Notes: generated from the letters alone by a model not told the origin. A DNA stretch of 64,000 nucleotides from Anaerolineales bacterium (GCA_020634615.1 JACKBI010000007.1:186001-250000), one strand, 5' to 3'. Shown: positions 32,148 to 42,659, numbered from the stretch's first letter. Numbers and translations: made by a program.

Positions 32148-34793
32148 ATGCCTGATCTCGTAACCATCACCATCGACGAAGTCGAATACAAAGTACCTGC
32201 CGGCTCGCTGTTGACCGATGCGGCCAAAGCGGCGGCGGACATTGACATACCGGTCTTCTGTTCCCATCCCAAGCTGGAACCGCTGGGCGCATGCCGCATG
32301 TGTCTCGTTGAGCAGGACGTGCGCGGTCGCTGGATGATCGTCCCGGCCTGTACGACGCGTGTCGGCGACGGCATGAAATTCCGCTATGCCAGCGAAGCAG
32401 CAACGCAGGCGCGCGAGGATACCCTCGAATTCATTCTCATCAACCACCCGCTGGATTGCCCGATTTGTGACAAGGGCGGCGAGTGTCCGTTGCAGGATCA
32501 GACCCTCAAGCATGGTCCCGGAGAGTCCGAGTTCGAGGAGATCAAGACTCACAAGGAAAAGCGCTACCCCATCAGCGACCTGATCATGCTCGACCAGGAA
32601 CGCTGCATCGTTTGCTGGCGCTGTATTCGCTACCTCGAAGAATGGGAGGACAAGCCGCAACTCGGCCTCTTCCACCGCGGCGGCGAGACGGTCATTGACT
32701 TCTTTCCTGAGCAGCCGGTGGACGCCAAGACCAGCGGCAACATCATCGATCTGTGCCCGGTGGGCGCGCTGACCAACCGCGTCAGCCGCTTCCGCTACCG
32801 ACCGTGGGAGCTGAAGCGCACCAAGTCGATCTGCACCCATTGCTCGCAGGGCTGCAACGTGCGGCTCGATGCCCGTCTGCATCAGCTTCGCCGTATCGTG
32901 GCGCGCGAGAACATGGCCGTCAATGACGAGTGGATCTGCGACAAGGGCCGCTTCTTCCACGGTTTCGTCGATCATGCCGAGCGGCTGACCACGCCACTGG
33001 TGCGCGACGCGGACACCGGTGAACTGCGTGAGGCGGGCTGGGACGAGGCATTGGGTATCGTTGCCGAACGGCTGTCATCCATTGCCGATGTCCATGGACC
33101 CGGCGCGGTCGGCGCGATCGGATCGGCCAAGCTGAGCAACGAAGCGGCCTACTTGCTGCAAAAGTTGATGCGCAGCCTTGTGGGCAGCAACAACGTGGAT
33201 CACAAAGGCGGCGCAGCTGTGCTGGCCGATCCACGCGGGCTGTCGAACATCCGCGATGTCGAGAACGCCGATGTCATCGTGCTGATGGGCGTCGATCTGG
33301 CCGAGGAGCAGCCGGTGCTGGATCTGTTCGTGCGCCGCGCAGTCCGTCGGAACGGCGCCAAACTCGTCATTATCCATCCGCGGCGGATCGAGGATACGCG
33401 CTACGGCGGGCCGTACGTGGCCTACAAGCCAGGTGAAGAGTTGTCGGCGCTGGACGGGCTCAGCCGCGCGCTGCTGAAGCAGAAGCCGGTGGCCGAGCGG
33501 GCTGGCAAGCTGGGCGGTCTGCCAGAGTTGACCGAATACCTGAGCGGCGGGCAGATCAGCCAGGAGGTCGCTGAAGCGGCTCGCCTGCTGGCCGGCGCAT
33601 TGCGGCCCATCGTTCTGTACGGTCCGGCGGTAGTCAGCGGGCCGGGCGGTGAGGCCAACCGTGCTGCGCTGATGAACGCGGCGCTTCTGGCCGGCTGTGG
33701 AGACCGCACTTTCTACATTGCGCCCGAGGCCAACAGTGTCGGCGTGCGTGACGTTGGGCTGTTGCCGAATCGACTTCCCGGACACCTGGATCTGAGCGAT
33801 GCTTCCAGCCGGGAACAGATGCAACGAATCTGGGGCAGCAAAACGCCGGCCGACGCAGGTCTTTCCTACGACCAGATGCTGGCCGCGGCTGCCGAGGGCC
33901 GGCTGAAGGCGCTTTATCTGGTGGCCAGCGACCCGGCTGCGGATGGGCCAGCCGGTGCGGCTGCTGTGGCCGGTGCCGATTTCCTGGTGGTGCAGGATAT
34001 GTTCCTGACCGCCAGCGCACAGCAAGCTGACGTCGTGCTGCCCGCGGTGAGCTGGGCCGAGACCGATGGCACGTTCACCAATCTTGAGCGGCGAGTGCAG
34101 CGGGCGCCCAAGGCGCTGGCCAATCCGCACAGCAAGGCTGCCGCGGACTGGTCGATCCTCTTGCATCTGGCGCGCGCCTGGCCTGTTTCCACCGATGAAC
34201 AGCCGGCCAAGGCCGGCAAATCTCGTCGCGACGGCTCACAGAAGGGCAAGCGCGAAAGAGCCGACACGCCCAAGCAGTGGAAGTACGCCAGCGTTCAGGA
34301 AGTCCTGGAGGAGATTGGCAGGGCCTTCCCGGCTTACGCTGCGACCGACTGGGCCAGCCTGGGCGAGCACGGTAGGCAGTGGGCCGCGGACAGTGTGCCG
34401 CCGGTTGCCCGACGGTTGGCGGTTCCGGCCAGGCCGGCGCGGGCGTGGCTGGACGACTTCCCCTTTGCCCTGGTGACGGGACGGCTGCTGTTCGATGACA
34501 GCACGTTGATGACGAAGACCCGGCCTGCGTCCGCGGTTGCCACCGTCAGCATCAACCCGGGCGACGCTGCTGCGGCGGACGTCCAGGCGGGCGAGGCTGT
34601 GTTGGTGGCATCGCCTGCGGGCCAGCTTGAACTGACCGTGCGGATCGATGATGCCGTGCTGCCGGGCACCCTGTGGATACCTTACTCGCAGGCCGATGCG
34701 CCGGTCGAAACGCTGCTATCCGCTGCGGGTGACGGTGTTGGCACGCCCGTGCGGCTGATGTCGCTTCAGACAGTTTCGGAAAAGGCTGGTTGA
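32148..34793 (+). CDS. nuoG: NADH-quinone oxidoreductase subunit G
   Basis: Largest peripheral subunit of complex I, 881 residues. The N-terminal ferredoxin-like domain has FCSHPKLEPLGACRMC and PACTT for the [2Fe-2S] cluster. HPLDCPICDKGGECPLQD and ERCIVCWRCIRYLEEW hold further clusters, and ICTHCSQGCNV opens the molybdopterin-oxidoreductase-like region (about 225-680), which in complex I is structural. The last third contains a MopB-type beta domain, with a Lys/Arg-rich insertion (SRRDGSQKGKRERAD). No Shine-Dalgarno sequence is visible before ATG 32148, likely because the hicBA remnant separates it from its original upstream neighbour. Confidence 0.96.
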   Translation: MPDLVTITIDEVEYKVPAGSLLTDAAKAAADIDIPVFCSHPKLEPLGACRMCLVEQDVRGRWMIVPACTTRVGDGMKFRYASEAATQAREDTLEFILINHPLDCPICDKGGECPLQDQTLKHGPGESEFEEIKTHKEKRYPISDLIMLDQERCIVCWRCIRYLEEWEDKPQLGLFHRGGETVIDFFPEQPVDAKTSGNIIDLCPVGALTNRVSRFRYRPWELKRTKSICTHCSQGCNVRLDARLHQLRRIVARENMAVNDEWICDKGRFFHGFVDHAERLTTPLVRDADTGELREAGWDEALGIVAERLSSIADVHGPGAVGAIGSAKLSNEAAYLLQKLMRSLVGSNNVDHKGGAAVLADPRGLSNIRDVENADVIVLMGVDLAEEQPVLDLFVRRAVRRNGAKLVIIHPRRIEDTRYGGPYVAYKPGEELSALDGLSRALLKQKPVAERAGKLGGLPELTEYLSGGQISQEVAEAARLLAGALRPIVLYGPAVVSGPGGEANRAALMNAALLAGCGDRTFYIAPEANSVGVRDVGLLPNRLPGHLDLSDASSREQMQRIWGSKTPADAGLSYDQMLAAAAEGRLKALYLVASDPAADGPAGAAAVAGADFLVVQDMFLTASAQQADVVLPAVSWAETDGTFTNLERRVQRAPKALANPHSKAAADWSILLHLARAWPVSTDEQPAKAGKSRRDGSQKGKRERADTPKQWKYASVQEVLEEIGRAFPAYAATDWASLGEHGRQWAADSVPPVARRLAVPARPARAWLDDFPFALVTGRLLFDDSTLMTKTRPASAVATVSINPGDAAAADVQAGEAVLVASPAGQLELTVRIDDAVLPGTLWIPYSQADAPVETLLSAAGDGVGTPVRLMSLQTVSEKAG

Positions 34794-34794
34794 G

Positions 34795-35814
34795 ATGGAC
34801 TGGGTGAACTCGATACTCTCACCTCTGGTCAAGAGTTTGGTGCTCATTCTCCTGCTGCTGACCGGGTTTGCGTACCTGACCTATTACGAGCGCAAGCTGC
34901 TGGCGCGTTTCCAGGTGCGTTATGGCCCGAACCGGGCTGGCCCGCTGGGCCTGTTGCAGCCGATTGCCGATGCATTCAAGGCGATCTTCAAGGAAGAGGT
35001 GATCCCGCGGCACGTCGATAAGTGGGTCTACATCGCCGCGCCGGCGCTGGCGTTGATTCCTGCGCTGATCGCGTTTGCGGTGATTCCCATCGGTCCCAGC
35101 ATGACGGTCGCCGGCTATACCATCAATTTCTATATCGCCAACGTCAACATCGGGTTTCTGTACATTCTGGCTGTTGCCAGTATCGGGACCTACGGCGTGG
35201 TGCTGGCTGGCTGGAGCAGCAACAACAACTATTCGATCATTGGCGCGCTGCGCACATCGGCGCAGATGATCAGCTACGAGCTGCCGATGGGGATCATCCT
35301 GGTGGCGATTGTGCTGACGACGACACTGGCGACCGGCGTCGGGTCGCTGAGCCTGGTCGATCTGGTGACCACGCCCCGGCCATGGTGGTTGTGGATCTGG
35401 CTGTGGCTGGCTTTTCCGATCTTCTTCATCACCATGCTGGCGGAGACGAATCGCAGCCCCTTCGACCTGCCGGAGACTGAGAACGAGCTGGTAGCCGGTT
35501 TCCAGACCGAATACGGCGGCATGAAGTTCGCGCTGTTCTTCATGGCCGAGTACATCCATATGATCACGGCCAGCGCAATCATGGTAACGGTGTTCTTCGG
35601 CGGCTGGCAAGGCCCGTTCGTCGACCAGTTCCCGCTGCTGGGCGTCGGCTATTTCGTCATCAAGGTTGTCCTGATCCTCTTCCTGTTCATCTGGGTGCGG
35701 GCCAGCGTGCCGCGGGTGCGCTACGACCAGTTGATGCAGTTTTGCTGGAAGATCATGTTCCCGCTTTCGCTGGTTTATCTGGCGGTGACGGCGGTGTTTG
35801 TGGCGCTGAGTTGA
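34795..35814 (+). CDS. nuoH: NADH-quinone oxidoreductase subunit H
   Basis: Membrane subunit at the junction of the two complex I arms, 339 residues with about eight transmembrane helices. Signatures YYERKLLARFQVRYGPNRAGPLGLLQPIADAFKAI and ETNRSPFDLPETENELVAGFQTEYGG line the quinone channel. It starts 1 bp after the nuoG stop. Confidence 0.97.
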   Translation: MDWVNSILSPLVKSLVLILLLLTGFAYLTYYERKLLARFQVRYGPNRAGPLGLLQPIADAFKAIFKEEVIPRHVDKWVYIAAPALALIPALIAFAVIPIGPSMTVAGYTINFYIANVNIGFLYILAVASIGTYGVVLAGWSSNNNYSIIGALRTSAQMISYELPMGIILVAIVLTTTLATGVGSLSLVDLVTTPRPWWLWIWLWLAFPIFFITMLAETNRSPFDLPETENELVAGFQTEYGGMKFALFFMAEYIHMITASAIMVTVFFGGWQGPFVDQFPLLGVGYFVIKVVLILFLFIWVRASVPRVRYDQLMQFCWKIMFPLSLVYLAVTAVFVALS

Positions 35815-35954
35815 GTGAGACTGGAGGCGGATGACGCGTTCGCTATCGACGTGTCGCAGCTGGCTCGGTCAGGAGACCAGCCAGAGCGGAGCAAATCGCG
35901 TCTCACGTTTTTTGAACTGAAATGAATGACCATTCTGCGGAGATGAAACCTTAG

Positions 35955-36449
35955 ATGTCAAAAGCAGGTGATTTTGTAAAGGGCGCCGGTCAGATCGCTG
36001 GCGCCATGGGTGTGACTCTGAAGCACCTGACCAAGAAGCCGCTGACTGTGGAATACCCCGACGAGCCGGCTGCGGTCTTCCCGCGCTATCGGGGACGCCA
36101 CATGCTGCGCCGCTATGATGCTGCGCCCGGCGCGGAATTGGGGCTTGAGCGTTGCATCGGCTGCTGCCTGTGTGAGGCGGCCTGTCCTACGGGTGCGATT
36201 CTGGTGGAGGCGGCTGAGAACGACCCGGCCGACCCGCATTCGCCCGGCGAGCGCTATGCCAAGACCTACGAGGTCAACCTGCTGCGCTGCGTCTTCTGCG
36301 GCGACTGCGAGGAGGCCTGCCCGACCGAGGCCGTCGTGCTGACCCAGGCCTTTCCTGTGCCCGAACAGGACCGCCGCAGCTTCATCCTGGTCAAAGACCA
36401 ACTGCTGGAGCCGCCCGAGTCCAACATCGTCATCCGGCCGGAGCAGTGA
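35955..36449 (+). CDS. nuoI: NADH-quinone oxidoreductase subunit I
   Basis: Peripheral-arm subunit with two [4Fe-4S] clusters, 164 residues. Ligand motifs: [12 protein letters not shown] (Cys67, 70, 73, 77) and [12 protein letters not shown] (Cys112, 115, 118, 122). An extra Cys71 lies within the first motif. GGAGA is 11 nt ahead of ATG 35955. The 140-bp spacer before it has GTGAGAC (35815-35821) and its complement GTCTCAC (35900-35906) followed by six T, a possible but weak attenuator. Confidence 0.96.
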   Translation: MSKAGDFVKGAGQIAGAMGVTLKHLTKKPLTVEYPDEPAAVFPRYRGRHMLRRYDAAPGAELGLERCIGCCLCEAACPTGAILVEAAENDPADPHSPGERYAKTYEVNLLRCVFCGDCEEACPTEAVVLTQAFPVPEQDRRSFILVKDQLLEPPESNIVIRPEQ

Positions 36450-36609
36450 TCGGTGACCGGTGATCGGTGAACAGTAAACAGTGAACAGTACCCAGTAGCC
36501 AGCAGCCGCAAAGACATCCCGTCATTAGCGTACTACCAATTTACCGACCTACCAATCTACCAATTTACCAATCTACCGAACTGACGCACTACCGAACTAC
36601 CGAACTAAC
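36450..36609 (+). repeat. Simple-repeat spacer between nuoI and nuoJ
   Basis: Starts with GATCGGTGACCGGTGATCGG and AACAGTAAACAGTGAACAGT words, and from about 36535 becomes an 8-bp repeat of the CTACCAAT/TTACCAAT/CTACCGAA type that runs up to the nuoJ start codon, leaving no visible ribosome-binding site. Confidence 0.75.
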
Positions 36610-37122
36610 ATGCAACTTTTCCTGTTTTTAGCCCTTGCCATCGTTGCCATTGCTGCCGCCATAGGTGTGCTGGTAAGCAAGAACGCGGTCTACAGCGCGC
36701 TGGCATTGCTGGTAAATTTCGCCGTGCTGGCGGTGATGTACATCATGCTGCACGCGCAGTTCGTGGCGGTCGTGCAGGTCATCGTCTATGCCGGTGCGAT
36801 CGTCGTGCTGTTCCTGTTCGTCATCATGCTCATTGGCACCGAAACAAGCTTGCTTGCTGCACGCGGCCGGTCGCGGCAAATCACCACGATCATTGCCCTG
36901 GTGGCCGGTGTTGCCTTTTTGATCAGCGCTGCCTACGTTGCCGTGGCTGGCACCGTGTCGGCAGATCAAGGTCGGGTGCCTGGCGACGGCGCGGTCCAGG
37001 CTATCGGCGAGGCATTGTTTACGCAGTACTTGCTGCCTTTTGAGTTGGCGTCGGTACTATTACTGGTGGCGATGATCGGTGCGGTGGTGCTGGCGCGAAA
37101 GCAGAAAAGCGACGAAGTGTGA
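36610..37122 (+). CDS. nuoJ: NADH-quinone oxidoreductase subunit J
   Basis: Membrane subunit of complex I, 170 residues, five predicted transmembrane helices. [49 protein letters not shown] is the family core, which contains the pi-bulge helix 3. The start codon directly follows a repeat array, so the start is set by family length rather than by a ribosome-binding site. Confidence 0.95.
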   Translation: MQLFLFLALAIVAIAAAIGVLVSKNAVYSALALLVNFAVLAVMYIMLHAQFVAVVQVIVYAGAIVVLFLFVIMLIGTETSLLAARGRSRQITTIIALVAGVAFLISAAYVAVAGTVSADQGRVPGDGAVQAIGEALFTQYLLPFELASVLLLVAMIGAVVLARKQKSDEV

Positions 37123-37129
37123 CCTTCCT

Positions 37130-37438
37130 ATGGACCAAGTCCCTACTACCTATTATCTGATCCTGTCTGCCATCATCTTCACCATTGGCGCGGTCGGCGT
37201 GCTGGTGCGACGCAACATGTTGGTTATCTTCATGTGTGTCGAGATGATGCTCAACGCCGTCAACTTGACGTTGATCGCGCTGGCATTGCAGTTCGGCCAG
37301 CTCACCGGCCAGATCTTTGCCTTTATGGTCATGGCTGTGGCAGCCGCTGAGGTGGCTATCGGCCTGGCGATCGTCATAGCTGTGGTGCGTCATCGTGACA
37401 CCACCAACGTCGATGACATCAACCTTCTGCGAGGCTGA
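37130..37438 (+). CDS. nuoK: NADH-quinone oxidoreductase subunit K
   Basis: Three-helix membrane subunit, 102 residues. The conserved glutamates for proton transfer are seen in [12 protein letters not shown] and in [18 protein letters not shown] 37130, 7 bp after the nuoJ stop, gives the family length; the longer open frame would overlap nuoJ. Confidence 0.96.
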   Translation: MDQVPTTYYLILSAIIFTIGAVGVLVRRNMLVIFMCVEMMLNAVNLTLIALALQFGQLTGQIFAFMVMAVAAAEVAIGLAIVIAVVRHRDTTNVDDINLLRG

Positions 37439-37439
37439 T

Positions 37440-37595
37440 GCCTGTGGTCAGTTATCGGTAATCAGTAGGCAGTAAACAAACCTGCGCCCGTGCCTGAAAA
37501 CCCTGACATCTGAAACCGACACTCTGGTCTCTGACCCCTGACTGCTGACCTCTGACTTCTGTTCACTGATTACCGATCACTGATTACCGCTTCGG
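37440..37595. repeat. GATCGGTAATC hairpin repeat between nuoK and nuoL
   Basis: TTATCGGTAATCAGTAGGCA (from 37450) and the complementary GATTACCGATCACTGATTAC (to about 37588) bracket a CTGAC-rich centre (CCTGACTGCTGACCTCTGAC). The nuoL ribosome-binding site CGGAG follows directly. Confidence 0.7.
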
Positions 37596-37602
37596 AGCAT
37601 TC

Positions 37603-39558
37603 ATGCTGAATTACGCCTGGCTAATCTTCGTCCCGCCATTGATCGCGCTGCTGATCAACATCTTCCTGGGTCGGCGCCTGGGGAGAACGATCTCCGGCTG
37701 GCTTGGCGCGCTGGCGGTGGGTCTCTCTTTCGTGGTGGCGGTGGGTCTCTACTTGTCCCTCTATGGCTTGCCCGTCGAGGAGCGCAGCGTCACTGTGGTG
37801 CTCTGGGACTGGATTACCATCGGTTCGTTTCATCCACAGATCGCGCTGCTGATCGACCCGCTTTCGGTGCTGATGGCGCTGGTGGTCACCGGCGTCGGTT
37901 TCCTGATCCACATCTACTCCGTCCAGTACATGAAGGAAGACGACGAGCACCACGACCTCGACGTGCGGCGTTACGTCCGCTACTTCGTCTACGTCAATTT
38001 CTTCATCGTCGCGATGCTGATCCTGGTGCTGGCCAACAACTTCGTCATGCTCTACATGGGCTGGGAGGGGGTCGGTCTGGCCAGCTTCCTGCTGATCAGC
38101 TTCTGGTTCTACAAGCCGTCCGCCCGCGACGCCGGCAAGAAGGCATTCCTGGTCAACCGCATCGGCGACTTCGGCATGGCGCTGGCGATCTTTCTGATCT
38201 TTGTCTCGGTTGGCGCAGTGGCCGGAAGTTTGGCCTACAAGGATGTGTTTGCCGCAGTGGCCGCGAACCCGGCGCTGCTGGCCGGTGTGGCCGGCGCGAT
38301 CACACTGCTGCTGTTGCTGGCAGCCACAGGCAAATCAGCACAGATACCGCTCTGGGTCTGGCTGCCCGACGCGATGGAGGGCCCGACTCCCGTCAGCGCG
38401 TTGATCCACGCTGCGACCATGGTCACCGCCGGCGTCTATCTGATCGTGCGCACCAGCCCGCTGTTCGAGCTGGCCGGCAACACGCTGACCCTGGTGGCAT
38501 GGATCGGTGGCCTGACAGCGTTGATGGGCGCGACTATCGCCCTGACCAAAACCGACCTGAAGCGTATACTGGCCTACTCAACGATTTCGCAGCTTGGCTA
38601 TATGTTCCTGGCGGTTGGATCGGGCGCGTACGCCGCGGGCATGTTCCACCTGACCACCCACGCACTGTTCAAGGCGTGCCTCTTCCTGGGCGCAGGTAGC
38701 GTCATGCACGCGATGCACGGCGAGCTGGACATCAACAAGATGGGCGGGCTGCGCCACAAGATGCGCAGCACCTACTGGACCTTCCTGATCGCCGCGGCGA
38801 CGTTGGCCGGTTTCCCGATTGTGACCGGCGGCTTCTGGAGCAAGGACGCGGTCCTGATCGGCGCGGCGGCCAACGGCGAGTGGATACTATACGTCATCGG
38901 CCTCTTCACCGCGCTGTTGACCGCCATCTACAGCTTCAAAATGGTGTTCGTGGTCTTCTGGGGCAAGCCGCGCGACCAAAGACTGTACGACCAAGCGCAT
39001 GAGTCGCCTCGCCTGATGACCTGGCCGCTGTGGATACTGGCCATCCTGTCGATTGTTGTCAGCTACCTCTTCTTGCCGGAGTTCCTGCCAAAGGTTGGTG
39101 GATTGCTGGCTGGCTGGTTGGAACCGGCAGTCGCGCACGGCGCCGAGGAAGCGCATATCACCGTCGGGCTGGAGATTGCCTTGCTGGTGGCCTCGATCAT
39201 CGTGTCGTTGACCGGTACCTATCTGGCCTATCGCTTCTATGTGCAAAAGCCGGAGAGCGTGGTCAGCCTGCGCGAGCGGTTGAGCTTCTTCCACAAGCTG
39301 GCCGACAACGGCTACTATTTCGATGCTGCCTACGACTGGTTGCGCAACGGCCTGTGGGTGATCGCTCGCTGGCTGTCTGAGACGTTCGACGCCGGCATCA
39401 TCGACCGGGCCGTCAACGGTATTGCCAGAGGCACCGGCGCGGTAGGCGCCTGGACGGCTCGCCTGCAAACCGGTCTGGTCGGCACCTACGCGTTGACGCT
39501 TTTCGTTGGCTTGGTCGTCGTGCTGGGCTACTTCCTCCTCACGGCGCTTCTGAAATGA
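37603..39558 (+). CDS. nuoL: NADH-quinone oxidoreductase subunit L
   Basis: Antiporter-like proton-pumping subunit, 651 residues with about 16 helices. Key features: MGWEGVGLASFLLISFW with the helix-5 Glu, AATGKSAQIPLWVWLPDAMEGPTPVSALIHAATMV, and LGYMFLAVGSGAYAAGMFHLTTHALFKACLFLGAGSV. The C-terminal region corresponds to the long lateral helix and terminal membrane helix. It overlaps nuoM by 4 bp. Confidence 0.97.
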   Translation: MLNYAWLIFVPPLIALLINIFLGRRLGRTISGWLGALAVGLSFVVAVGLYLSLYGLPVEERSVTVVLWDWITIGSFHPQIALLIDPLSVLMALVVTGVGFLIHIYSVQYMKEDDEHHDLDVRRYVRYFVYVNFFIVAMLILVLANNFVMLYMGWEGVGLASFLLISFWFYKPSARDAGKKAFLVNRIGDFGMALAIFLIFVSVGAVAGSLAYKDVFAAVAANPALLAGVAGAITLLLLLAATGKSAQIPLWVWLPDAMEGPTPVSALIHAATMVTAGVYLIVRTSPLFELAGNTLTLVAWIGGLTALMGATIALTKTDLKRILAYSTISQLGYMFLAVGSGAYAAGMFHLTTHALFKACLFLGAGSVMHAMHGELDINKMGGLRHKMRSTYWTFLIAAATLAGFPIVTGGFWSKDAVLIGAAANGEWILYVIGLFTALLTAIYSFKMVFVVFWGKPRDQRLYDQAHESPRLMTWPLWILAILSIVVSYLFLPEFLPKVGGLLAGWLEPAVAHGAEEAHITVGLEIALLVASIIVSLTGTYLAYRFYVQKPESVVSLRERLSFFHKLADNGYYFDAAYDWLRNGLWVIARWLSETFDAGIIDRAVNGIARGTGAVGAWTARLQTGLVGTYALTLFVGLVVVLGYFLLTALLK

Positions 39559-41108
39559 CGATCCAAACTATGGACATTCCCTGGCTTTCGATTATCGTCT
39601 TCCTCCCGCTGCTGGGCAGTTTGTTGTTGCTGCTGCTGCGCGGCGAGAAGCTGCTCAAATCGACCGCGATCGTGGTCAGTCTGCTGACCTTTGCCGTGTC
39701 GCTGGTGCTCTTCTTCACCTGGACGGCCGGCGAGGCAGGCATGCAGTTTCAGGAGATCATTCCCTGGTACCCGGAGCTCGGCATCAACTACCACGTTGGG
39801 GTCGACGGTGTCAGCCTGGTGCTGGTGCTGCTGACGACCTTCCTCATGCCGCTGGTGCTGCTCTTCTCCTGGGAGGGCGTCCATGACAAGCTCAAGGCCT
39901 ATCTGGTCCTCATGCTGCTGCTGGAGACGGCCATGCTGGGCGTCTTCGTGGCGCTGGATCTGGTACTGTTCTTTGTCTTCTTCGAGGCCAGCCTGATCCC
40001 GATGTACTTCCTGGTCGGGCGCTGGGGCGGCCCGCGGCGCATCTACGCCGCGCTGAAGTTCTTCATCTTCACCGCCTTCGGCAGCGCATTCCTGCTGGCC
40101 GGTATTATCGCTCTGGGCTTCCTCTACAAGGAGCAGACAGGACAGCTTTCCTTTGACCTGCTGAAGCTGACCGAGGTAGGCGTGCCGTTGGGCGCACAGA
40201 CCTGGCTGTTCTTCGCCTTCGCCCTGGCGTTCGCTATCAAGGTGCCGATCTTCCCGTTCCACACCTGGCTGCCCGACGCACACGTGGAAGCGCCCACAGG
40301 CGGCTCGGTCATCCTGGCCGGCGTGCTGCTGAAGATGGGCACCTATGGCTTCGTGCGCTTCTCGCTGCCGCTTTTCCCCGAGCCGACGATGAAGTACGCA
40401 CCGATCTTCATTGTGCTGGCCATCGTCGGCATACTCTACGGCGCGCTGGTGGCGCTGGCGCAGAAGGATCTCAAGAAGCTGGTCGCCTACTCGTCGGTAG
40501 CGCACCTCGGTTTCGTGATGTTGGGTATCTTCACGCTGGAGCTGCAAGGGCTGTCAGGCGCCGTCTTGCAGATGGTCAACCACGGTCTGAGCACCGGCGC
40601 ATTGTTCCTGCTGGTCGGCTTCATCTACGAGCGGCGCCATACCCGCATGCTGGACGACTTCGGCGGGCTGTGGAAGATCATGCCCATCTTCGCCGCTTTT
40701 GCGCTGATTACCTTCATGTCCAGCGCCGGGCTGCCGGGGCTGAACGGCTTCGTCGGCGAGTTCACCATTCTGACGGGCGCGATGAAATACGGCCCGGCGG
40801 CGGCAATCTTCGGCACGCTGGGCATCATTCTGGCCGCCTGGTACCTGCTCTGGGCGTTTACCAAGACCTTCTACGGCAAGCTGGACAACCCGGCCAACCA
40901 GCAGCTCAAGGATCTCAACCTGCGCGAGATCGTGATCATGGTCCCGCTGGTGCTGATGTTCCTGGTGGTTGGCCTCTTCCCCAACCTTTTCCTTGATAAG
41001 ATCAATCCCTCGACCGAAGCGCTCCTGATCCAGGTCAAAGGCTCAGCGGCGGTAACGCAGGACGCCGGCAACCTGGCTCCCGCTACTGCGCAGGTAGAGG
41101 TGAGGTAG
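39555..41108 (+). CDS. nuoM: NADH-quinone oxidoreductase subunit M
   Basis: Antiporter-like membrane subunit, 517 residues, about 14 helices. VFFEASLIPMYFLVGRWGG holds the conserved Glu, and AIKVPIFPFHTWLPDAHVEAPTGGSVILAGVLLKMGTYGFVRF is diagnostic for NuoM, as is SSVAHLGFVMLGIFT. An unusual point is none; length and motifs are ordinary. It lies 4 bp into the nuoL 3' end and 6 bp before nuoN. Confidence 0.97.
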   Translation: MTIQTMDIPWLSIIVFLPLLGSLLLLLLRGEKLLKSTAIVVSLLTFAVSLVLFFTWTAGEAGMQFQEIIPWYPELGINYHVGVDGVSLVLVLLTTFLMPLVLLFSWEGVHDKLKAYLVLMLLLETAMLGVFVALDLVLFFVFFEASLIPMYFLVGRWGGPRRIYAALKFFIFTAFGSAFLLAGIIALGFLYKEQTGQLSFDLLKLTEVGVPLGAQTWLFFAFALAFAIKVPIFPFHTWLPDAHVEAPTGGSVILAGVLLKMGTYGFVRFSLPLFPEPTMKYAPIFIVLAIVGILYGALVALAQKDLKKLVAYSSVAHLGFVMLGIFTLELQGLSGAVLQMVNHGLSTGALFLLVGFIYERRHTRMLDDFGGLWKIMPIFAAFALITFMSSAGLPGLNGFVGEFTILTGAMKYGPAAAIFGTLGIILAAWYLLWAFTKTFYGKLDNPANQQLKDLNLREIVIMVPLVLMFLVVGLFPNLFLDKINPSTEALLIQVKGSAAVTQDAGNLAPATAQVEVR

Positions 41109-41114
41109 CGACCT

Positions 41115-42659
41115 ATGACGCTTCCGCAAGTCAACTTTCTTGCAATTCTTCCGCAGATCATCGTCACAGCGACTGCGTTACTTGTGCTGATCGTCGACGC
41201 CGTCGATCGCCGCGGCGCTTTCAGCCGGCGCGCCCTCTCGTGGCTGAGCCTGATCGGCCTGCTGGCCGCCGGGGCAGCAGTTGTCTGGCTGGTAATGCAA
41301 GGCGGCCGGCAGAGTTTCCAGGACATGGCCGTCTCCGACGGCTACTCCCTGGCATTCTCGGCCATCATCCTCCTGGCAGCCGCGATGGGTGTGCTGCTGG
41401 CCAAGGACACAGTCGACCAGTTCACCAGGATGCCGGGCGCATATTATGCCCTGCTGCTGCTGGCGGTGGTCGGCATGATGACCATGGCCTCGGCAACCGA
41501 TCTGATCGTGGTCTTCCTGTCGCTGGAGATCCTGTCGCTGGCGCTCTACGTGCTGGTGGGTTTCAACCTGCGCGAACCGCGCAGCGCCGAGGGATCGTTG
41601 AAGTACTTCCTGCTGGGCGCGTTCGCGTCAGGCTTCTTCCTGTACGGCGCTGCCCTGCTCTACGGCGCGAGCGGCTCGACCAATCTCGCACAGATCGGTC
41701 AGGCGATGGGCGCGGGCGGCAATGAGATCTATCTTTACGCCGGCACCGCGCTGTTAGTGGTCGGGTTTGGCTTCAAGGTCGCCATGGTGCCCTTCCACAT
41801 GTGGACACCGGACGCGTATCAAGGGGCGCCAACGCCTGTCACCGGTTTCATGTCGGTAGCCACCAAGACGGCCGTCTTCGCGGCGTTCATGCGGGTCTTC
41901 ATGCAGGCGCTGCCCGCGACGCAGGAAACCTGGGGCTGGGCGCTGGCCATATTGGCCGCGTTGACCATGACGCTGGGCAACCTGGCCGCGCTGCGCCAGA
42001 CCAGCCTCAAGCGTATGTTGGCCTATTCCAGCATCGCCCACGCCGGCTATGCGCTGGTGGGGCTGGTGCCAGGTTCAGCAGCCGGCGCTGTCGCGGTTCT
42101 TTTCTACATGCTTTCTTACGCGCTGATGAACCTGGGTGCGTTCGCTGTGCTGGTGGCGTTGGAGCGGCGCGGTGAAAACGACATCCTGCGCGGCGACATG
42201 CACGGTCTGTCCGACCGCCGGCCCGGTCTGGCGGCCGCGATGGCGATCTTCATGTTTGCGCTGGCAGGCATTCCGCCCTTCGTCGGTTTCTTCGCCAAGT
42301 TCTTCATCTTCAGCGCCGCAGCCGAGGCCGGTTGGATCGGTCTGGTCGTCATCGGCGTGATCAACAGCGTCATTTCCGCGTTCTACTATCTGTCGGTGGT
42401 GGTGGCGATGTATTTCCGTTCTGAGAAAGAAGCTGCCCCGGCCGCGCCCGTCAAGGCACGCAAGTCGAAGGACAAAGCGGCTCCTGCACCGGCGACCCCA
42501 TCCGCTCCTGTGCCGCAGGCGCCTGCTCTGGCAACGTCACAGAACGCGATCCGGTTGGCTGTCGTGCTGGCCGCCATCGGCACGGTCGCGGTGGGTCTTT
42601 ATCCCGCGCCGTGGACAGCATACATCACGCAGGCGGTGCAATCGGTGTTCGGCGGGTAG
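41115..42659 (+). CDS. nuoN: NADH-quinone oxidoreductase subunit N
   Basis: Third antiporter-like subunit of complex I, 514 residues. VVFLSLEILSLALYVLVGF and KVAMVPFHMWTPDAYQGAPTPVTGFMSVATKTAVFAAF are typical, with the conserved helix-5 Glu and helix-7/8 Lys. Between the last two membrane helices is a ~40-residue Ala/Pro/Lys-rich loop (APAAPVKARKSKDKAAPAPA) not usual in the family. GAGGT precedes the start. Last gene of the operon; a CGCGAAG-repeat spacer follows. Confidence 0.96.
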   Translation: MTLPQVNFLAILPQIIVTATALLVLIVDAVDRRGAFSRRALSWLSLIGLLAAGAAVVWLVMQGGRQSFQDMAVSDGYSLAFSAIILLAAAMGVLLAKDTVDQFTRMPGAYYALLLLAVVGMMTMASATDLIVVFLSLEILSLALYVLVGFNLREPRSAEGSLKYFLLGAFASGFFLYGAALLYGASGSTNLAQIGQAMGAGGNEIYLYAGTALLVVGFGFKVAMVPFHMWTPDAYQGAPTPVTGFMSVATKTAVFAAFMRVFMQALPATQETWGWALAILAALTMTLGNLAALRQTSLKRMLAYSSIAHAGYALVGLVPGSAAGAVAVLFYMLSYALMNLGAFAVLVALERRGENDILRGDMHGLSDRRPGLAAAMAIFMFALAGIPPFVGFFAKFFIFSAAAEAGWIGLVVIGVINSVISAFYYLSVVVAMYFRSEKEAAPAAPVKARKSKDKAAPAPATPSAPVPQAPALATSQNAIRLAVVLAAIGTVAVGLYPAPWTAYITQAVQSVFGG